Below are positions 54,457 to 63,057 of a stretch of 64,000 bases of DNA, piece after piece. The stretch is taken from positions 1 to 64,000 of the forward strand of contig CAWUXE010000023.1 in assembly GCA_963926475.1 (NCBI GenBank). Direction: 5' to 3'. Position numbers and translations under genes: made by a program. The stretch's first letter is position 1. Each line of letters opens with the position of its first letter. This DNA is from UBA2040 sp002384725. GTDB lineage: Bacteria; Bacteroidota; Bacteroidia; Flavobacteriales_D; Crocinitomicaceae. A model generated the notes under the pieces. That model was given only the letters and a program-made list of their open reading frames with translations. It did not search any database and had not been told where the DNA came from.

Positions 54457-54569
54457 AATGCCTAAACATTTTTTTTGCGAATTTCCATACGGTGAATAAA
54501 TTTGTTAATCGGCGTAAAAATGCGGAGAAACTTTCGATTGGCTAATGTAAAACTCCTAACTTCCCCACC

Positions 54570-55004
54570 ATGACTCAAAACAAAAAACAAGAACTTCTCA
54601 GCAAATTCGTAGAAAAAGCCGACATGTTAGGTGCAGGTGCCGTATTGCTCGGCTTCTTTTTAAAATACTCGTCCAATCAGTTTGGTCAAATTTTACTTAT
54701 CATTGGCTTTGGTTCGGTAGCAACAGCTTCGGTTTGCAAGAGCTATATGGCGTATGCAGAATTGGATGGAATGGAACGATTTGTTCTAAAAGGAGCAGTT
54801 ATGACCGCAGCGATTGGCATGATAGCTTCGCTCTTCAGGATAATGCGTTGGCCGAATAACTTGAGCATGTATTACACCTTCTTTGGAGCAGTTGCTGTTA
54901 TCCTAGTTGTGTCCTTATTCAAATCCAAAAACCCCATAAATTTCGTACCTTTCAACGAACTATTAAAAATAGCTGGAGTATTTTTGGTTTATTTTTTACT
55001 GTAA
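54570..55004 (+). CDS. Small four-helix membrane protein, GldL-like motif
   Basis: 144 residues with about four membrane segments (about 17-30, 36-55, 69-88, 95-115, plus a hydrophobic C-terminus). The segment ASLFRIMRWPNN recalls the FKIMHWPG motif found in GldL and other Bacteroidota membrane proteins, but the cytoplasmic GldL domain is absent. No function can be assigned. It is 10 bases upstream of the secreted subtilase gene and probably in one operon with it. Confidence 0.7.
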   Translation: MTQNKKQELLSKFVEKADMLGAGAVLLGFFLKYSSNQFGQILLIIGFGSVATASVCKSYMAYAELDGMERFVLKGAVMTAAIGMIASLFRIMRWPNNLSMYYTFFGAVAVILVVSLFKSKNPINFVPFNELLKIAGVFLVYFLL

Positions 55005-55014
55005 CAAATTCAAC

Positions 55015-57174
55015 ATGAAAATATTCTTATTCTCTCTCGTTTTTATCAGTGGTTTCACCTTTGCGCAAGGGCCGCAAATCTCTGTGAAAACACAATTCGA
55101 TACCTACAAAATAGAGCAACTTTCGGCGAAAATATTGAAGGGTGACGAACAGGTAATCGACTTGTATCCCATCATGAAATTGAATGACGAATACTTCGTT
55201 TCCTTCGTTGGGAAGAAAGTTTCGGGTGCTAGCTTGGACAATCAAGAGGGCATTTTTTACGGGAAAGAAGTTGGTGATATTTTGAGCGTTCGTGTTCGTT
55301 TGGATAAGCTCAATTCCATTCAAAACATCGAAGGATTGGCCTTTTTGGAATTGGCAGGAAAAATTAAAAAATCGCTTGATAAAGTTTTGTGGGACACACG
55401 TGTCGACAGTGTGCACGCAGGTTATGGATTGCCCGAAGGTTATTCGGGAAAAGATGTTTTCATCGGCATCACCGATTGGGGATTTGATTATTCGTCGCCC
55501 ATGTTTTACGATACTTCATTGACCTATACGCGAATTCATTCGGCTTGGGATCAGTTCAAATTGAGCGGACCAGCTCCAGTAGGATACAATTACGGAACGG
55601 TGTACAATACGCCAGCTCAATTTGTGGCGCAAGGTGCCGATACGGCTAATATTTATTCGTTCGCAACGCACGGATCCCATGTGGCGGGCATCGCAGGCGG
55701 AAGTGGAGCAGGATTGCAATACCGCGGAATGGCGTTTGAATCACAGTTTTTGTTTACGACTTTTTTGGTCGACGAAGCAGCCGTGCTCGATGCGTGGCAA
55801 TGGATGAAAAGCATAGCCGATGCGGAAGGAAAACGATTGGTGATGAACATGAGTTGGGGCTTGTACCACTTTGGAACCAATGATGGAACTTCGCTCCTCA
55901 GTCAGGCTATTACTGCGATGTCGAATGACGGAGTTGTGTTTGCGACTTCGGCAGGAAACAATGGCGACGTGAATTTTCACCTAAAAAAAGACTTCAACAA
56001 CGATTCTATTCGCAGTGCTGTGGCGTTTTACAATTACAATTCGAATCCGAACATGTGGGGACAAAGTTTGCACGCTTGGGGCGAGGTCGGACAAGATTTC
56101 GAAATGAAGATTGAATTGGTAAACTCTTCTAATCAATTGCTGATAGCGTGTCCGTACATTCCGGCTTCGTTCAATGGCTACATCGACACGTTTATGATTT
56201 CTGGAATCGATACAGTTTGGTACAATGTAACGGCGCAAACGGCGCATCCGCAAAACAACCGACCTACTATTCGTTTTCGGGTCAAAAAGACGAATACACA
56301 ACTGAAAATAATTATGAATGCTAAGGCAGCAACAGGTCGTGTTCATTTTTGGAACGTGACTGAATTGGTAACCGATGTGGGCAACTGGGGCATGTCGTTT
56401 TTGACGGCTGGAGCTGGAACTGTTGGTGGCGATCATTTTTACGGAATTGGAGAACCAGCTGCTTCGGGATCATGTATTTCGGTGGCGGCGCACACGTCGA
56501 GTTATGTTTTGGCGAATGGTCAAACGTACGGCGGTGCAAGAGCGAATTTTTCTAGTATTGGTCCACGCTACGATGAGGTACTAAAACCAGATATTTCAGC
56601 ACCTGGAGTTGGTGTTCGTTCGTCGATTAGTTCCTATACGGACAACAATTATAGTCCAACAACGACTGTCTTTTTCAATGGTAGAACCTATCCATTCGCT
56701 GCCTTTTCTGGAACGTCAATGTCGTCTCCAGCGGTGGCCGGAATTTGTGCTTTGCTTTTGGAAGCGAATCCGTATTTGTCGGCAGAGCAAGTGAAAGATA
56801 TTATCATTCAAACCCGACGATTGGACAACAATACGGGCAACATCGGTCCGAACGGCGATACCGAATGGGGACATGGAAAAATCAATGCGTATGCGGCAAT
56901 TCAATTGGCTTTGCAGACAGTTGGAATCGAAGAACCTAAAATCGAAACGAAGTGGCTGGTCTACCCGAATCCGGCAGCTGATTTAATACAAATTGAAGGA
57001 GTGGAAGGCATAGAAAATGTGCACGAAGTTTCGATAATTGATGCGCCAGGAAAAGTCTCTACTTTGGAAATGAATTCAGGTGGAATAACTATTTCAAATC
57101 TTTCGACTGGAAATTATATCGTTCGATTTATTTTGAATGGAAAAGTCCTGCAAAGCAAATTCGTTAAGTTTTAA
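55015..57174 (+). CDS. Secreted S8 (subtilisin-like) peptidase with T9SS type A sorting domain
   Basis: 719 residues. Signal peptide MKIFLFSLVFISGFTFAQ. Catalytic triad: Asp154 in GITDWGFDY, His219 in ATHGSHVAGIAGG and Ser568 in SGTSMSSPAVAG. The oxyanion region is around SAGNNGDVNF. C-terminus WLVYPNPAADLIQI...LSTGNYIVRF is a T9SS type A sorting signal. A secreted or surface serine protease. Its stop overlaps the end of a start-less open frame on the other strand. Confidence 0.93.
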   Translation: MKIFLFSLVFISGFTFAQGPQISVKTQFDTYKIEQLSAKILKGDEQVIDLYPIMKLNDEYFVSFVGKKVSGASLDNQEGIFYGKEVGDILSVRVRLDKLNSIQNIEGLAFLELAGKIKKSLDKVLWDTRVDSVHAGYGLPEGYSGKDVFIGITDWGFDYSSPMFYDTSLTYTRIHSAWDQFKLSGPAPVGYNYGTVYNTPAQFVAQGADTANIYSFATHGSHVAGIAGGSGAGLQYRGMAFESQFLFTTFLVDEAAVLDAWQWMKSIADAEGKRLVMNMSWGLYHFGTNDGTSLLSQAITAMSNDGVVFATSAGNNGDVNFHLKKDFNNDSIRSAVAFYNYNSNPNMWGQSLHAWGEVGQDFEMKIELVNSSNQLLIACPYIPASFNGYIDTFMISGIDTVWYNVTAQTAHPQNNRPTIRFRVKKTNTQLKIIMNAKAATGRVHFWNVTELVTDVGNWGMSFLTAGAGTVGGDHFYGIGEPAASGSCISVAAHTSSYVLANGQTYGGARANFSSIGPRYDEVLKPDISAPGVGVRSSISSYTDNNYSPTTTVFFNGRTYPFAAFSGTSMSSPAVAGICALLLEANPYLSAEQVKDIIIQTRRLDNNTGNIGPNGDTEWGHGKINAYAAIQLALQTVGIEEPKIETKWLVYPNPAADLIQIEGVEGIENVHEVSIIDAPGKVSTLEMNSGGITISNLSTGNYIVRFILNGKVLQSKFVKF

Positions 57175-57341
57175 TTGATTTCATCGGTGTTGAAGGACAT
57201 CGTAACCGCCAATCCTTTGGGACGAATATTTGATAGTACCATGTTGCCAAGCTTTAGATAATCAACATATTTGTGTCCCTTTTTCTTGACAAAAAAGAAA
57301 AATTGAGTATTTCGTTCGACTTCATTACTTTTGCATCCGAG
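57171..57341 (-). pseudogene. Possible gene remnant without start codon
   Basis: 56 codons open on the minus strand, ending at TAA 57173-57171, with coding-like content (KKKGHKYVDYLKLGNMVLSN, then IRPKGLAVTMSFNTDEIN). A stop lies just upstream at 57344 and the only ATGs are internal. I recognise no family. It may be chance or a decayed 3' gene end. Confidence 0.25.
57303..57333 (+). promoter_or_regulatory. gtrA-like gene promoter
   Basis: TTG at 57303-57305, a 20-base spacer, TACTTTTG at 57326-57333. The predicted transcript start is about 6 bases before the ATG, so the leader is nearly absent. Confidence 0.6.
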
Positions 57342-57343
57342 TT

Positions 57344-57823
57344 ATGCGAAATCTGATTATCCGTTTTATCGATACTTTCTATTTTATTTTTCGGTCGTTC
57401 ATGCCGCTGAAAACATATCGCTATGCTGTTTGCGGTGGCAGTAACTTGATGTTGGATATTCTACTTTATTTCGTTTTTTACCATTTCGTCTTTGCGAAAC
57501 AAGACCTGGATTTGAGTTTCTTGACCATCAGTTCGCATATTGCTTCTTTATTTGTGGTTTTCCCAATTACGTTTATCACGGGGTTTTTACTCAATCGTTT
57601 TATCACCTTTGACGATTCCAATTTACCATGGCGAACACAGTTTAGCCGCTATTTTATGGTGGCATTGGGTGCTATTATTCTGAGTTATATCCTCATGAAA
57701 ATCTTTGTGGATGGATTTGGATTTTATCCCACCATTTCAAAAATAATTACAACGCTTATTTCTGTCGTCTACAGTTATATTTTGCAAAGCAAGTTTAGCT
57801 TTCGCGTGGTGGAGCAAGGGTAA
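57344..57823 (+). CDS. GtrA-family membrane protein
   Basis: 159 residues with four membrane segments (about 30-52, 66-90, 104-125, 132-152). YRYAVCGGSNLMLDILLYF and FITGFLLNRFITFDDS are GtrA signatures. These proteins are thought to flip or hold polyprenyl-linked sugars for surface glycosylation. No glycosyltransferase is immediately adjacent. Confidence 0.88.
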   Translation: MRNLIIRFIDTFYFIFRSFMPLKTYRYAVCGGSNLMLDILLYFVFYHFVFAKQDLDLSFLTISSHIASLFVVFPITFITGFLLNRFITFDDSNLPWRTQFSRYFMVALGAIILSYILMKIFVDGFGFYPTISKIITTLISVVYSYILQSKFSFRVVEQG

Positions 57824-57903
57824 GTTGTTAAATTCTTCAAAACCATTTCCTGCAATATTCTTACCTTTTTAAAAAGGGCGAAAATAAATAATGATAGGGC
57901 GCA

Positions 57904-58083
57904 TTAATCGTTGTTCTTGAATATGATAGTTCCATTGTTCTCGTTGAACGAAAGGATTTCACCTTTGAAAACACGTCCGTCTTTCATGTAAATTACATCG
58001 TACACCAATTTCGTAGTATCGTCTTGAGCACTTAGATCAGAAACACAAATTAAACATAGGAGTGCGAAGAGAAATTTTTTCAT
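57904..58083 (-). CDS. 59-residue secreted protein
   Basis: Start ATG at 58083, stop TAA at 57906-57904. MKKFLFALLCLICVSDLSAQ is a clear signal peptide (cleavage after SAQ), followed by a 39-residue mature part: DDTTKLVYDVIYMKDGRVFK, then GEILSFNENNGTIIFKNND. The KDGRVFKGEI strand pattern looks like a small beta hairpin seen in short Bacteroidota exported proteins. Function unknown. It is divergent from the dus gene and convergent with gtrA, so it stands as its own unit. Confidence 0.75.
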   Translation of the reverse strand: MKKFLFALLCLICVSDLSAQDDTTKLVYDVIYMKDGRVFKGEILSFNENNGTIIFKNND

Positions 58084-58193
58084 AGGATTGAAGTTGGTAT
58101 AGAAATTACTTTGCGAATTTGCGAATAATTGTCTGAAAGAGCAAACATTATACTGGAGATAAAACCATAATTCAACTTACCTTTGTCGCCGAA

Positions 58194-59141
58194 ATGTCGT
58201 TCAAATTAATCTCTAGTCCCTTACAAAGTTTTACGGAATTCCGATTTCGAAATGCCTTGGATAATCATTTTGGTGGAATAGATACGTATTACGCTCCTTA
58301 TATCCGATTGAATGGTAAAATGGAGATTAAAGCGAATTATGAACGCGACCTGTTTCCCGAAAACAATATCGTCCAAGAACTCGTTCCGCAAGTCATGACG
58401 AATGATCCAGATGAGTTTCTTTTCGTTGTAAAATACGTTCAAAGTTTAGGGTACAATGAACTCAATTGGAATTTGGGATGTCCATACCCTATGGTGACTA
58501 AGCGTTGTATGGGTTCGGGATTGATAAACGATCCGCAACGCATAGACGAAGTGCTCAAAAAAGCGCACGAAGAATCGGATATCGTCGTTTCCATGAAGAT
58601 GCGAATGGGGTACGAAAACCCGACAGAGATTTTGGATACTTTTCCTATCTTAGACAAGTATCCGATTAAAAATATTGGCATTCACGCCCGTATTGGGAAA
58701 CAATTGTACAAAGGCGGAGTGGACCTCGAATCGTTTCAAAACTGTTTAGACAAAACGAAGCACACGATTTATTACAATGGCGATATTTGTTCGGTTGCAG
58801 ATTTCAGACGAATGCAGGACCTTTTTCCTTCCATCGAAAATTGGATGATAGGCCGCGGATTGATTGCGGATCCATTTCTAGCGCAGATGATCAAAGCAGA
58901 TACGGAAGTATTTCCTGATAATCGCTGGAAACTTTTCCGAAAGTTTCAATACGAATTATTTGACGGATATGCAGGAGCACTTTCTGGAAAAAGTCACGTA
59001 TTAACTAAAATGACCTCGTTTTGGGAGTACTTTTCAGTAAGTTTTTCTGATTCGCATAAGGTGTTTAAGAAAATCAAAAAGGCAAAATCGATTGAAGCGT
59101 ATCATGAAGCGGTGGAGGAAATCTTTAAGGATTTTGTTTGA
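58194..59141 (+). CDS. dus: tRNA-dihydrouridine synthase
   Basis: 315 residues. Dus TIM-barrel: ISSPLQSFTEFRFR (FMN region), LNWNLGCPYPMVTKRCMGSGL (about 97-117, catalytic Cys in the KRCMGSGL loop), VSMKMRMGYENP, IHARIGKQLY, YYNGDICSVADF and WMIGRGLIADPF. It reduces uridines in tRNA D-loops with NADPH. The specific DusA/B/C class is not clear. A -7 box TACCTTTG (58178-58185) lies 8 bases before the ATG. Confidence 0.93.
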   Translation: MSFKLISSPLQSFTEFRFRNALDNHFGGIDTYYAPYIRLNGKMEIKANYERDLFPENNIVQELVPQVMTNDPDEFLFVVKYVQSLGYNELNWNLGCPYPMVTKRCMGSGLINDPQRIDEVLKKAHEESDIVVSMKMRMGYENPTEILDTFPILDKYPIKNIGIHARIGKQLYKGGVDLESFQNCLDKTKHTIYYNGDICSVADFRRMQDLFPSIENWMIGRGLIADPFLAQMIKADTEVFPDNRWKLFRKFQYELFDGYAGALSGKSHVLTKMTSFWEYFSVSFSDSHKVFKKIKKAKSIEAYHEAVEEIFKDFV

Positions 59142-59205
59142 TTAATTGAACATGACACAATTATTGTATCAAAACATCAATCGAAAACAAACCTAAATAA
59201 GGCTT

Positions 59206-59457
59206 TTAATTCTTCAAAATTTCAATTCCTGCTTTTAGTCCATTTTCTATTTCCAATCGAACAAAATAAACTCCATTCACACCCTCGATTTCTAAGTCGA
59301 AAATTTGAACATCGTTGAAGGCTTTTTGGCTCACCAATTTCCCTTTCGCATCAAACCCTTTCGCGTTGATGTGTGAATAGTTAGTGCCCAAATCGATTTT
59401 CAGATTCCCCTGTGTTGGATTTGGATAGACTTTCAAGCCACCTCCAAAAATTTCTTA
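59206..59457 (-). pseudogene. Orphan T9SS type A sorting domain
   Basis: About 80 codons open after a stop at 59457-59455: EIFGGGLKVYPNPTQGNLKI, then FDLEIEGVNGVYFVRLEIEN near the end. This is a complete type A sorting domain with no signal peptide and no passenger. The only start candidate is a TTG at 59436 inside the domain. It begins 25 bases after the rsmG stop on the same strand. Most likely the 3' remnant of a deleted T9SS client gene. Confidence 0.8.
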
Positions 59458-59482
59458 ATGTTGAATTCTGAATAATTTCCGA

Positions 59483-60115
59483 TTAAGCCTCCACATGCAC
59501 CACCATCTTCGTCTCAAAAAAATCCGTCGGAAAGTGATCGTGTAAATTGTAGTAGGTCTTTCTTTGTTTCACGGGCGACATTTCTTCTTTCAAATCGCCG
59601 CCTTTTAGATAGAGAATCCCGTTTTTCAGTTCGTGTTGATTCTTCTTTTTGTTCTTATTTTTCACCCATTTCAAAAAGTCAGGCATCTTGGTTACCGCTC
59701 TGGAAACAATGAAATCGTAACTGATCAAGATGTTCTCGGCTCTGTCGTTTATCGTTTTGACATTTTCTAAACCTAAAGCTTCGGCCACCTCGTTCACCAC
59801 TTTTATTTTCTTACCGATGGAGTCGACTAATGTGAATTTCGTTTCAGGAAAAAGTATTGCCAAAGGAATGCCCGGAAATCCACCGCCGGTTCCGACGTCC
59901 AAAACCATAGCACCCGGTTTGAAGGGTTGAACTTTCGCTATTCCTAGAGAATGCAAGACATGTCGCTCGTAAAAATACTCGGTATCTTTTCTAGAAATCA
60001 CGTTGATTTGACTGTTCCACAATTGGTACAAATCGAACAAATCGGCGAATTGCTGTTTTTGGGTATCGGTGAGATCCGGAAAATGGGCGTAGATAAGAGA
60101 AACGTTCTCCTTCAT
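59483..60115 (-). CDS. rsmG: 16S rRNA m7G527 methyltransferase
   Basis: 210 residues. SAM-binding VLDVGTGGGFPGIPLAILFP (about 72-91), VDSIGKKIKVVNEVA, NDRAENI and FIVSRAVTKMPDF are characteristic of RsmG/GidB. It methylates N7 of G527 of 16S rRNA. The start follows the sigma-factor stop by 3 bases, so the two are co-transcribed. Confidence 0.95.
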   Translation of the reverse strand: MKENVSLIYAHFPDLTDTQKQQFADLFDLYQLWNSQINVISRKDTEYFYERHVLHSLGIAKVQPFKPGAMVLDVGTGGGFPGIPLAILFPETKFTLVDSIGKKIKVVNEVAEALGLENVKTINDRAENILISYDFIVSRAVTKMPDFLKWVKNKNKKKNQHELKNGILYLKGGDLKEEMSPVKQRKTYYNLHDHFPTDFFETKMVVHVEA

Positions 60116-60118
60116 GAT

Positions 60119-60727
60119 TTATAAGGTATGTTTCTTGTCTTCCATCATGTTCGACAGAAAATCGCGTGCGCGGAACAATTGTGCTTTCACAGTTCCCAAT
60201 GGTAGGTCCAATTCGTTGGCAATTTCTTCGTAGCTCAACTCTTGAAAATAACGTAATTCGATCAATTGACGGTAACGCGGCTTCAATTTACTGACTACCT
60301 CACGCATCGCATTCACCTTTTGCTTTTTCATCATGTGTTCCGATGGGTCAAGCGTATTGGATTCAGCGTCGATGTACATTATTGAACCGTCGGAAGTAGA
60401 AATTCCGGAGTCCATTGAGGTAACTTTGATTCTTTTCTTGCGGATGAAATCGATACAGTTGTTGGAAGCTATTTTGAACAACCAAGTCGAAAATGCGAAG
60501 TTGGGAGAGTATTGCCCGATGCGATTAAACGCTTTTCCAAAGGCTTCGATGGTTAAGTCGTCGGCGTCGTCAGGATTCTTCACCATTTTCAACATGGTAT
60601 AATACACCGATTCGCGGTAACGCTCCAAAAGCATTGAATACGCATGTTGGTCCCCTTTTTGTGCTTTGGCTACCAACACCAAATCCTCTGTCGCTTTCTT
60701 TGAAAAATTTCCCTTTACTTCCATCAT
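60119..60727 (-). CDS. ECF-type RNA polymerase sigma factor
   Basis: 202 residues. Region 2 (YRESVYYTMLKMVKNPDDAD..TIEAFGKAF, about 34-65; FSTWLFKIASNNCIDFIRKKR) and region 4 (LKPRYRQLIELRYFQELSYE and GTVKAQLFRARDFL, about 148-190). No anti-sigma gene is adjacent; its neighbours are a glycosyltransferase upstream and rsmG downstream. The start (ATGATG, 60727 or 60724) overlaps the stop of the glycosyltransferase, implying translational coupling. Confidence 0.93.
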   Translation of the reverse strand: MMEVKGNFSKKATEDLVLVAKAQKGDQHAYSMLLERYRESVYYTMLKMVKNPDDADDLTIEAFGKAFNRIGQYSPNFAFSTWLFKIASNNCIDFIRKKRIKVTSMDSGISTSDGSIMYIDAESNTLDPSEHMMKKQKVNAMREVVSKLKPRYRQLIELRYFQELSYEEIANELDLPLGTVKAQLFRARDFLSNMMEDKKHTL

Positions 60728-61848
60728 CCTTTTCTATTTCTTTCCGTACGGTAAAATAGATAGGGCAAAAGCATAAAATATCCAATTTCCATAAAGGGAA
60801 GAAAAGGAACGAACTTTTTCTCGTGTAACTTTTTGAATATCATACTTTGAACTATCCATTTCAGAACAAAAACGAAGGCGAATGCACCAACACACCACCA
60901 ACGATATTGCCCGTTGAAAATCAAAGTAACGAAAGAAACGAGCAGTAATAACAGGCTCATAGGATAGATTCCTAACATCCATTTTTTGAAAACCTTGTAA
61001 TGCTTGCTCGCGGAGTAATGTCTTTGTTTTTGAGTAATCCAATCTTCCCATGTCTCTTTTGCCTCTGAATAACAAAAAGTTTCTGGGTCAATGGAGACGG
61101 AATAGTTCTTCTTTTTGGCCGCACTTTGGATGAATAAATCATCGTCGCCTGAAAGAACGGCGTAGTGCGATTTGAAACCACCTACGCGATTATACACTGT
61201 TTTGGTATAGCCCATATTTCGTCCAACACCCATGTATGGATTGCCGCGAAGTGCCGAGCCTAAATAATTCATGGCTATCCAAGTCGTGTCAAAACGAATG
61301 ATGGAATTCAAAATTCCTTTGGTCTTTATATAAGGACCGTAACCAATTACGATTTCACTTTTTTGGGTGAAGGCGCCCGCCATGTTTTTCAACCATTGAT
61401 TGGAAGTAGGCAAGCAATCGGCATCGGTGAACATCAAATGTTCGTACTTCGCTCCTTTGATTCCAACTGACAAAGGCAATTTTTTTCCAACCTTTTGGTG
61501 GTGGTTTCTTTCCAATTCGATCACTTTCAAATTTGGAAAACGTTGTTTGTACGCGTGCAATAGGTATTTCGAATCGTCGATGGACTGATGATTAATGACG
61601 ACTACTTCAAAATTGGGATAATCTTGTGTCAGAATCGTTTCCAAGTTTTTGGTCAAATTCGATGCTTCGTTTCTCGCCGCGATAATAATGGAAACATGGG
61701 GCAAGGATACCAAATCCTCACTTTTGTTTTTTTTCAATAAAGACCCATGGATCCAAATCGTAAAATACAGTTGAATCAGCAGGGAAACACCGAACAAAGT
61801 CAATAAAATTATCGTGAACCAAAAAAGTTGTTCTTGGGAAAAATACAT
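60724..61848 (-). CDS. Membrane-bound family 2 glycosyltransferase
   Basis: 374 residues from the ATG at 61848; a longer frame to 61932 runs through the tgt promoter region and is rejected. One N-terminal membrane segment (about 10-32), the GT2 domain with VSIIIAARNEASNL, VVVINHQSIDDS, MFTDADCLP (DxD), SGDDDLFIQSAAKK and TQKQRHYSASKHYK (QxxRW-like QRH), and two to three C-terminal membrane segments. Resembles processive-type transferases that make surface polysaccharide or glycolipid; product unknown. Divergent from tgt (78 bases). Confidence 0.87.
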   Translation of the reverse strand: MYFSQEQLFWFTIILLTLFGVSLLIQLYFTIWIHGSLLKKNKSEDLVSLPHVSIIIAARNEASNLTKNLETILTQDYPNFEVVVINHQSIDDSKYLLHAYKQRFPNLKVIELERNHHQKVGKKLPLSVGIKGAKYEHLMFTDADCLPTSNQWLKNMAGAFTQKSEIVIGYGPYIKTKGILNSIIRFDTTWIAMNYLGSALRGNPYMGVGRNMGYTKTVYNRVGGFKSHYAVLSGDDDLFIQSAAKKKNYSVSIDPETFCYSEAKETWEDWITQKQRHYSASKHYKVFKKWMLGIYPMSLLLLLVSFVTLIFNGQYRWWCVGAFAFVFVLKWIVQSMIFKKLHEKKFVPFLPFMEIGYFMLLPYLFYRTERNRKG

Positions 61849-61895
61849 CGATTGCAATCCTTTCGGCAAAGATGGGGGTTGTCCGCAAATATAAA

Positions 61896-61903
61896 TATCT
61901 TTG
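61896..61903 (+). promoter_or_regulatory. tgt -7 box
   Basis: TATCTTTG, 23 bases before the tgt ATG; no convincing -33 TTG at the standard distance. Confidence 0.4.
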
Positions 61904-61926
61904 CAGCGTTTATTTTTCAACATTTT

Positions 61927-63057
61927 ATGCACTTCGAGTTAGAACATACGGATTCCAAAAGCAAAGCACGCGCTGGTATTTTACATACGGATCATGGCAA
62001 GATCGAAACACCTATTTTTATGCCCGTTGGTACAGCTGGAACGGTAAAGGGAGTGCATCAACAAGAGTTGAAAGATGAGGTAAACGCCCAAATTATACTT
62101 GGAAATACGTACCATTTGTATATGCGTCCAGGAATGGAAATCATGGAAGCAGCGGGCGGATTGCATCAATTTATCAACTGGGACAAACCGATTTTGACCG
62201 ATAGTGGGGGATATCAAGTATATTCTTTGTCTGGTTCGAATAAAATTACAGAAGATGGCGTTCGTTTTCAATCGCATATCAATGGAAGTTTTCATTTGTT
62301 TACGCCTGAGAAATCGATAGAAATTCAGCGTCAGATTGGTGCTGATATCATAATGGCATTTGACGAGTGTACGCCGTATCCTTGCGAATACGATTACGCA
62401 AAAAACTCAATGCACATGACTCACCGTTGGTTGAAGCGCTGTGTAGATTACATGGAGCAATCTCAACCGCTTTACGGTCACAACCAAGTATTATTGCCCA
62501 TCGTTCAAGGAAGTGTTTACAATGATTTACGTGTTGAATCGGCTGAAGAAATTGCGAAACATAACGCTTTTGGAAACGCAATTGGGGGACTTTCCGTAGG
62601 TGAACCAGAAGAAGAAATTTACGCAATGACGGATTTGGTGTGCAGCATTTTGCCAAAAGACAAGCCGCGTTATTTGATGGGAGTTGGAACACCAGCAAAC
62701 ATACTAGAATGCATCGCCCTCGGGGTAGATATGTTCGATTGCGTTATGCCGAGCCGAAATGCGAGACATGGGATGTTGTTTACTTCCGAAGGAATCATCA
62801 ATATAAAAAACAAGAAATGGGAATTGGATTTTAGTCCGATCGATCCGAATGGAATGGCGGGAACAGACCAATCTCATTCGAAAGCCTATTTGCGTCACTT
62901 GATTGTTTCGAAAGAAAGTTTGGGGCAACAAATCGCAACAATACACAATTTAGCATTCTATTTGTGGTTAGTAAATACGGCACGTGAGAAAATCAAAACT
63001 GATGAATTCGCGAGTTGGAAAGACCAAATGTTACCAAAATTGAGACGAAGATTATAA
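61927..63057 (+). CDS. tgt: Queuine tRNA-ribosyltransferase
   Basis: 376 residues from the ATG at 61927 (MHFELEHTDSKSKARAG, the usual start); the longer frame from 61828 is rejected. Catalytic Asp in LTDSGGYQVYSLS, DECTPYP, second catalytic Asp in GVDMFDCVMPSRNARHG, and IGGLSVGEP. The Zn site lies towards the C-terminus in the usual enzyme. It swaps guanine for a queuosine precursor at tRNA position 34. Its stop overlaps the start of the following permease gene by one base (TAATG). Confidence 0.95.
   Translation: MHFELEHTDSKSKARAGILHTDHGKIETPIFMPVGTAGTVKGVHQQELKDEVNAQIILGNTYHLYMRPGMEIMEAAGGLHQFINWDKPILTDSGGYQVYSLSGSNKITEDGVRFQSHINGSFHLFTPEKSIEIQRQIGADIIMAFDECTPYPCEYDYAKNSMHMTHRWLKRCVDYMEQSQPLYGHNQVLLPIVQGSVYNDLRVESAEEIAKHNAFGNAIGGLSVGEPEEEIYAMTDLVCSILPKDKPRYLMGVGTPANILECIALGVDMFDCVMPSRNARHGMLFTSEGIINIKNKKWELDFSPIDPNGMAGTDQSHSKAYLRHLIVSKESLGQQIATIHNLAFYLWLVNTAREKIKTDEFASWKDQMLPKLRRRL

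Noticed and set aside
61828..61926. Upstream start for tgt
   Set aside because: Overlaps the divergent glycosyltransferase start and contains the tgt -7 box.
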